The notes under the pieces were generated by a model. That model was not told the DNA's origin. It made no database searches and was given only the letters and a program-made list of their open reading frames with translations. A stretch of DNA of 38,927 bases, taken from assembly GCF_026913015.1 (NCBI RefSeq), contig NZ_JAPTYD010000033.1:1-38927 (forward strand), read 5' to 3'. A program made the position numbers and the translations under genes. This stretch comes from Paracoccus benzoatiresistens. Lineage in GTDB: Bacteria > Pseudomonadota > Alphaproteobacteria > Rhodobacterales > Rhodobacteraceae. The stretch's first letter is position 1. Every line of letters begins with the position of its first letter. Positions 34,637-38,927 of the stretch are shown one piece after another.

Positions 34637-35026
34637 ATGGAACAGACCAAGACCTTTTCGCTTTCCGATCACCTTGGCCCGCTGACGCCCGCCTTGGAGT
34701 GGGTGGTGGTCGTGATCGAGCTGTTCGCCATCGCGATCCTGCTGCTGGGCCTGCTCCAGTTCGCCCGCGCCTTTGTGTCGGGCGGGATCAAGCAGCGCGA
34801 CGCCCATGAACGCAGCCACGGTCTGAACCTGGGCCGCCTGACCTTGGGGCGCCACATCCTGTCGGGGCTCGAGGTGCTGATCGTTGCCGACCTGATCCGC
34901 ACGATGCTGCACCTGACGCTTGACAATATCACGCTGCTGGGCGGGCTGGTGGCGATCCGCTCGCTGATCTCGTTCTTCCTGGAACGGGAATTGACCCATC
35001 TGCGGCAGGAGGACGATCCCAAATGA
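34637..35026 (+). CDS. DUF1622 family membrane protein
   Basis: The 129-residue protein has a hydrophobic span near 20-45 and a conserved GRHILSGLEVLIVADLIRTM segment near 72-91, with IRSLISFFLEREL near 107-119. These are the marks of DUF1622, a small multi-span membrane family of unknown role. GGAGG lies 6 bases upstream of the ATG. A bidirectional terminator follows. Confidence 0.85.
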   Translation: MEQTKTFSLSDHLGPLTPALEWVVVVIELFAIAILLLGLLQFARAFVSGGIKQRDAHERSHGLNLGRLTLGRHILSGLEVLIVADLIRTMLHLTLDNITLLGGLVAIRSLISFFLERELTHLRQEDDPK

Positions 35027-35028
35027 AA

Positions 35029-35052
35029 AAAGGGCGCCCGAAGGCGCCCTTT
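35029..35052. terminator. Bidirectional terminator between the DUF1622 gene and groEL
   Basis: A perfect 10-bp stem (AAAGGGCGCC and GGCGCCCTTT) surrounds a CGAA loop, between converging genes ending at 35026 and 35081. Confidence 0.88.
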
Positions 35053-35080
35053 CCCGTTCCAGCCAAAAGGCCGGGGATGA

Positions 35081-36733
<1,653 letters not shown>

Positions 36734-36753
36734 TTATCGGGGAAGAACGCGGA

Positions 36754-37041
36754 TCAGGCGATGACGCCCAGGATGTCGCTTTCCTTCATGATCAGCAGCT
36801 CTTCGCCGTCGATCGTGACTTCAGTGCCCGACCATTTGCCGAACAGCACGCGGTCTCCCGCCTTGACCGAGGGCGCGATCAGTTCGCCCGAGTCCTTGCG
36901 CGCGCCTTCGCCGGTCGAGATGACCTCGCCCTCGGCGGGCTTTTCCTTGGCGCTGTCAGGGATGATCAGGCCGCCCTTGGTCTTTTCGTCCGACTGGACG
37001 CGGCGGACCAGAACGCGGTCATGCAGCGGTGTGAATGCCAT
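36754..37041 (-). CDS. groES: Co-chaperonin GroES
   Basis: The 95-residue protein begins [15 protein letters not shown] and has [13 protein letters not shown] as its mobile loop near 23-35, then [11 protein letters not shown] near 70. It caps the GroEL ring. It is the first gene of the groES-groEL operon and has the CIRCE operator in its leader. Confidence 0.98.
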   Translation of the reverse strand: MAFTPLHDRVLVRRVQSDEKTKGGLIIPDSAKEKPAEGEVISTGEGARKDSGELIAPSVKAGDRVLFGKWSGTEVTIDGEELLIMKESDILGVIA

Positions 37042-37080
37042 GGTTGAACACTCCGTGTTTCAGGTTGCAGTGTTTCGTTG

Positions 37081-37107
37081 TTGGCACTCATCGGCATTGA
37101 GTGCCAA
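37081..37107. promoter_or_regulatory. CIRCE operator of groES-groEL
   Basis: The inverted repeat TTGGCACTC-N9-GAGTGCCAA matches the CIRCE consensus (TTAGCACTC-N9-GAGTGCTAA) with a compensated change in one position of each arm. CIRCE is bound by the heat-shock repressor HrcA, which is not in the window. Confidence 0.93.
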
Positions 37108-37114
37108 TGGCGCT

Positions 37115-37143
37115 GATCTAGGCCAAGGAAACCGACCTGTCAA
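37115..37143 (-). promoter_or_regulatory. Sigma-70-like promoter of groES-groEL
   Basis: On the minus strand a TTGACA (37138-37143) and a TAGATC (37115-37120) are separated by 17 bp. CIRCE begins 7 bp downstream, at the expected transcription start, so repressor binding would block it. Confidence 0.7.
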
Positions 37144-37235
37144 CGGCGCAGCATCGCCAAAATCGTGATGGCACGGCTGGCCAAGGGGGCGGGGCTGTGC
37201 CAGCCTTGCGGCGGTCAACGGCAAGGAAGGATCAG

Positions 37236-38243
37236 ATGCGTATCGTTCTGGCGGCAGTCCTGACGCTTTGGGCAGCGGCGGCCCCTGCCTCGGAATGCGT
37301 GGGCACCAACCTGTTCGAGATCATGACCCCCGACCAGCGCGCCCAGATCGACGCGGCAGTCTCGGGCGTGCCCTATCATCGCGGGCTGCTCTGGCGCGCC
37401 AGCAAGGGCGACCAGTCGATGACCCTGGTCGGCACCTATCATTTCGGCGATCCGCGCCACGACGCGATGCTGGCCCGGCTGGAGCCGATGATCGCGGATG
37501 CCGCCACCGTCCTTGTCGAGGCGGGCCCCGAGGAAGAGCGGAAGCTGACTGAGGCCCTTGCCGCCGATCCGGCGCTGATGGTCGATGCGACCGGGCCGAC
37601 GCTGCCCGAGCGCCTGGACGACAAGGACTGGCGGCGGCTGTCGGACGCCATGGCCAAGCGGGGAACGCCCGCCGTCGTCACCTCGAAGCTGCGGCCCTGG
37701 TATGTGGCGATGATGCTGGGGATCAGCCCCTGCATGATGGAGCAGATGGCCGAATCCGGGCCCCAGGGGCTGGATCATCGCCTTGTGGACCGGGCCGAGG
37801 CCCTTGATGTTCCGGTCCGCGCGCTGGAACCCTGGGATACGGTCTTTACCCTGTTCCGCGACCTGACGCCCCAGCAGGAAATCGAGATGGTCCGCGCGGC
37901 GTTGCCAACCGCGTCCTATGCGGACGATTACGCGGTGACGCTGACGGATGCGTATTTCGCGGGGGACATCTGGGCGATCTGGGAATTCGGCCGCTTCGAT
38001 GCCTATCGCAATTCGGGGCTGACTCGCGAACAGATCGACGCGCAGATGGATCTGGCGCAGAGGCAGTTGATGGACGGGCGCAACCGGGCCTGGATCGGCC
38101 CCTTGACGCAAGCTGCCGGCGATGCCGCCCGGCAGGGCAAGGGGATCGTCGCGGGATTCGGGGCGCTGCACCTGCCGGGCGAGGGGGGCGTGCTGCGCCT
38201 GCTGGAAAAGGACGGCTGGACCATCGAGAGGCTGGACGGCTGA
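37236..38243 (+). CDS. TraB/GumN-like exported protein
   Basis: The 335-residue protein has a signal peptide cut near residue 18 and the TraB/GumN family motifs: GTYHFGDP at 66-73 and, near the C-terminus, GFGALHLPGEGG with the conserved His. The two histidine motifs frame a fold thought to be a metal-dependent protease-like domain (as in animal TIKI), but bacterial members have no settled substrate. AAGGAAGG lies upstream of the ATG at 37236. It is divergent from groES. Confidence 0.85.
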   Translation: MRIVLAAVLTLWAAAAPASECVGTNLFEIMTPDQRAQIDAAVSGVPYHRGLLWRASKGDQSMTLVGTYHFGDPRHDAMLARLEPMIADAATVLVEAGPEEERKLTEALAADPALMVDATGPTLPERLDDKDWRRLSDAMAKRGTPAVVTSKLRPWYVAMMLGISPCMMEQMAESGPQGLDHRLVDRAEALDVPVRALEPWDTVFTLFRDLTPQQEIEMVRAALPTASYADDYAVTLTDAYFAGDIWAIWEFGRFDAYRNSGLTREQIDAQMDLAQRQLMDGRNRAWIGPLTQAAGDAARQGKGIVAGFGALHLPGEGGVLRLLEKDGWTIERLDG

Positions 38244-38293
38244 GCAGGGGCCACCGCCTGGCGGCCTGTCCGGGCTCATGGGCCGGGCCATGA

Positions 38294-38434
38294 ACTGACG
38301 CCGCTGTCTCCTATCGCAGCGTGACCCTGGGCCTGACGGGCAAGACATCCGGCGTGACCATCCCGGACAGCGGCTGCGCCGCCTCGTTGCAGTCGGTGCC
38401 GTCGTTCCTTGTCAACGCCGTGATCCTGGCCTAG
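38294..38434 (+). pseudogene. Possible 3' remnant of a lost gene
   Basis: A 46-codon frame, open from after a TGA at 38291-38293 to TAG at 38432-38434, has mostly G or C third positions like real genes here, but no ATG start and no recognised motif. It reads ...GVTIPDSGCAASLQ... to the stop. It may be the tail of a deleted gene or a chance frame in high-GC DNA. Confidence 0.3.
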
Positions 38435-38464
38435 CCGTCAATGTCGCGGTTTCGCGGACCAGGC

Positions 38465-38927
38465 TTATCGTCCGCCCAGCACCGACAGGGCCTGGGGCCT
38501 GCCCCCTTTGACAAAGGTGATGCGGCTGTCGCCGATATCGGTGATGGTGCCGCCGTTGATCTTGTCGCCAAGCCGCAGGGTCAGCACGCGGCCATTCGAC
38601 AGGCGCACCAGGGCGCGGCTGGCCTTGCCCGCGCCGATGGTGCCGATGATCTGGGTGCGGCTGATCTGGATGCCGTCCTTGACGGTGGCGGCCACGCCCG
38701 CCGTGGTCGGCGTGCGGCCGTCGGGGATATTGGCCGCGACCTCGGGTTCTTCCTCGGCCTCGGGCGGGGCATAGCGCTGCTGGCGGGCGGCGGCGGCGCG
38801 GGCCTCGGCTTCGGCCTGGGCACGGGCGCGGGCCTCGGCTGCCGCGCGGGCCTGCGCCACCGCCTGGGCGTCCTGGGCTGCGCGGGCGCGGGCGCGGGCC
38901 TCGGCCTGGGCCTGCCGTTCCGCATCC
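38465..38927 (-). CDS. Ala/Arg/Glu-rich protein with a PilP/GspC-like C-terminus (partial)
   Basis: The gene runs off the window, so the N-terminus is missing. The visible 153 or so residues start in a repeated Ala/Arg/Glu/Gln-rich stretch that would form a long helix or coiled coil, followed by a linker (PEAEEEPEVA) and a C-terminal domain of about 70 residues (IIGTIGAGKASRALVRLSNG, then LRLGDKINGGTITDI and SRITFVKGGRP). That domain resembles the PilP/GspC homology-region type fold of secretion and pilus systems, which fits an inner-membrane-anchored periplasmic protein. The match is by pattern only. A GTG at 38858-38860 is an in-frame possible start, but the frame stays open to the window edge. 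Confidence 0.6.
   Translation of the reverse strand, partial: DAERQAQAEARARARAAQDAQAVAQARAAAEARARAQAEAEARAAAARQQRYAPPEAEEEPEVAANIPDGRTPTTAGVAATVKDGIQISRTQIIGTIGAGKASRALVRLSNGRVLTLRLGDKINGGTITDIGDSRITFVKGGRPQALSVLGGR

Overview
The window is almost entirely high-GC, densely packed alphaproteobacterial chromosome. Its operon contents (rhizobial-type rhamnose catabolism, short ProS, CIRCE-controlled groESL, entericidin, DUF2937, a permease-Hda-Ppk-Ppx cluster) point to a Rhodobacteraceae member, most like Paracoccus. The genus is an inference from gene content and codon bias; no search was run.

Left edge (1-2186) is a mobile, AT-richer island. It holds a broken Sll1717-type P-loop ATPase gene and two identical 183-bp miniature elements (74-256 and 1105-1287). 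These have terminal inverted repeats and CTAG ends. Removing the second copy together with one CTAG restores the ATPase reading frame exactly. A third, diverged terminus of the same kind abuts copy 1 from the left, so the window may begin inside a related, larger element. Next comes a REP/BIME cluster with its RAYT transposase.

2220-7451 holds small envelope proteins (an exported protein, a two-helix membrane protein, an entericidin lipoprotein), then a minus-strand pepF - membrane dipeptidase - rbsD run, and an unusual His-rich ABM-GNAT fusion protein.

7521-18184 is a complete L-rhamnose utilisation locus. rhaD and rhaI run leftward. rhaR, the ABC importer rhaSTPQ, the mutarotase rhaU and the kinase rhaK run rightward. 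Together they import rhamnose, convert it to the right anomer, isomerise and phosphorylate it, and cleave rhamnulose-1-phosphate, with the fused dehydrogenase oxidising the lactaldehyde. rhaK runs tail-to-tail into guaA with a 38-bp coding overlap.

18147-27597 carries guaA, a CAP-domain lipoprotein, a full branched-chain amino-acid importer (livK, terminator, livG, livF, livH, livM), a DUF2937 protein and proS, the last three blocks on the minus strand. 27707-35026 runs rightward: a GT8 glycosyltransferase, a PerM/AI-2E family permease, the replication regulator hda, ppk, ppx and a DUF1622 membrane protein. 35081-37143 is groES-groEL behind a sigma-70-like promoter and a CIRCE operator. The right end has a TraB/GumN-like exported protein, a possible 3' gene remnant, and the C-terminal part of an Ala/Arg/Glu-rich protein cut by the window edge. 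No tRNA, rRNA or CRISPR array was seen.
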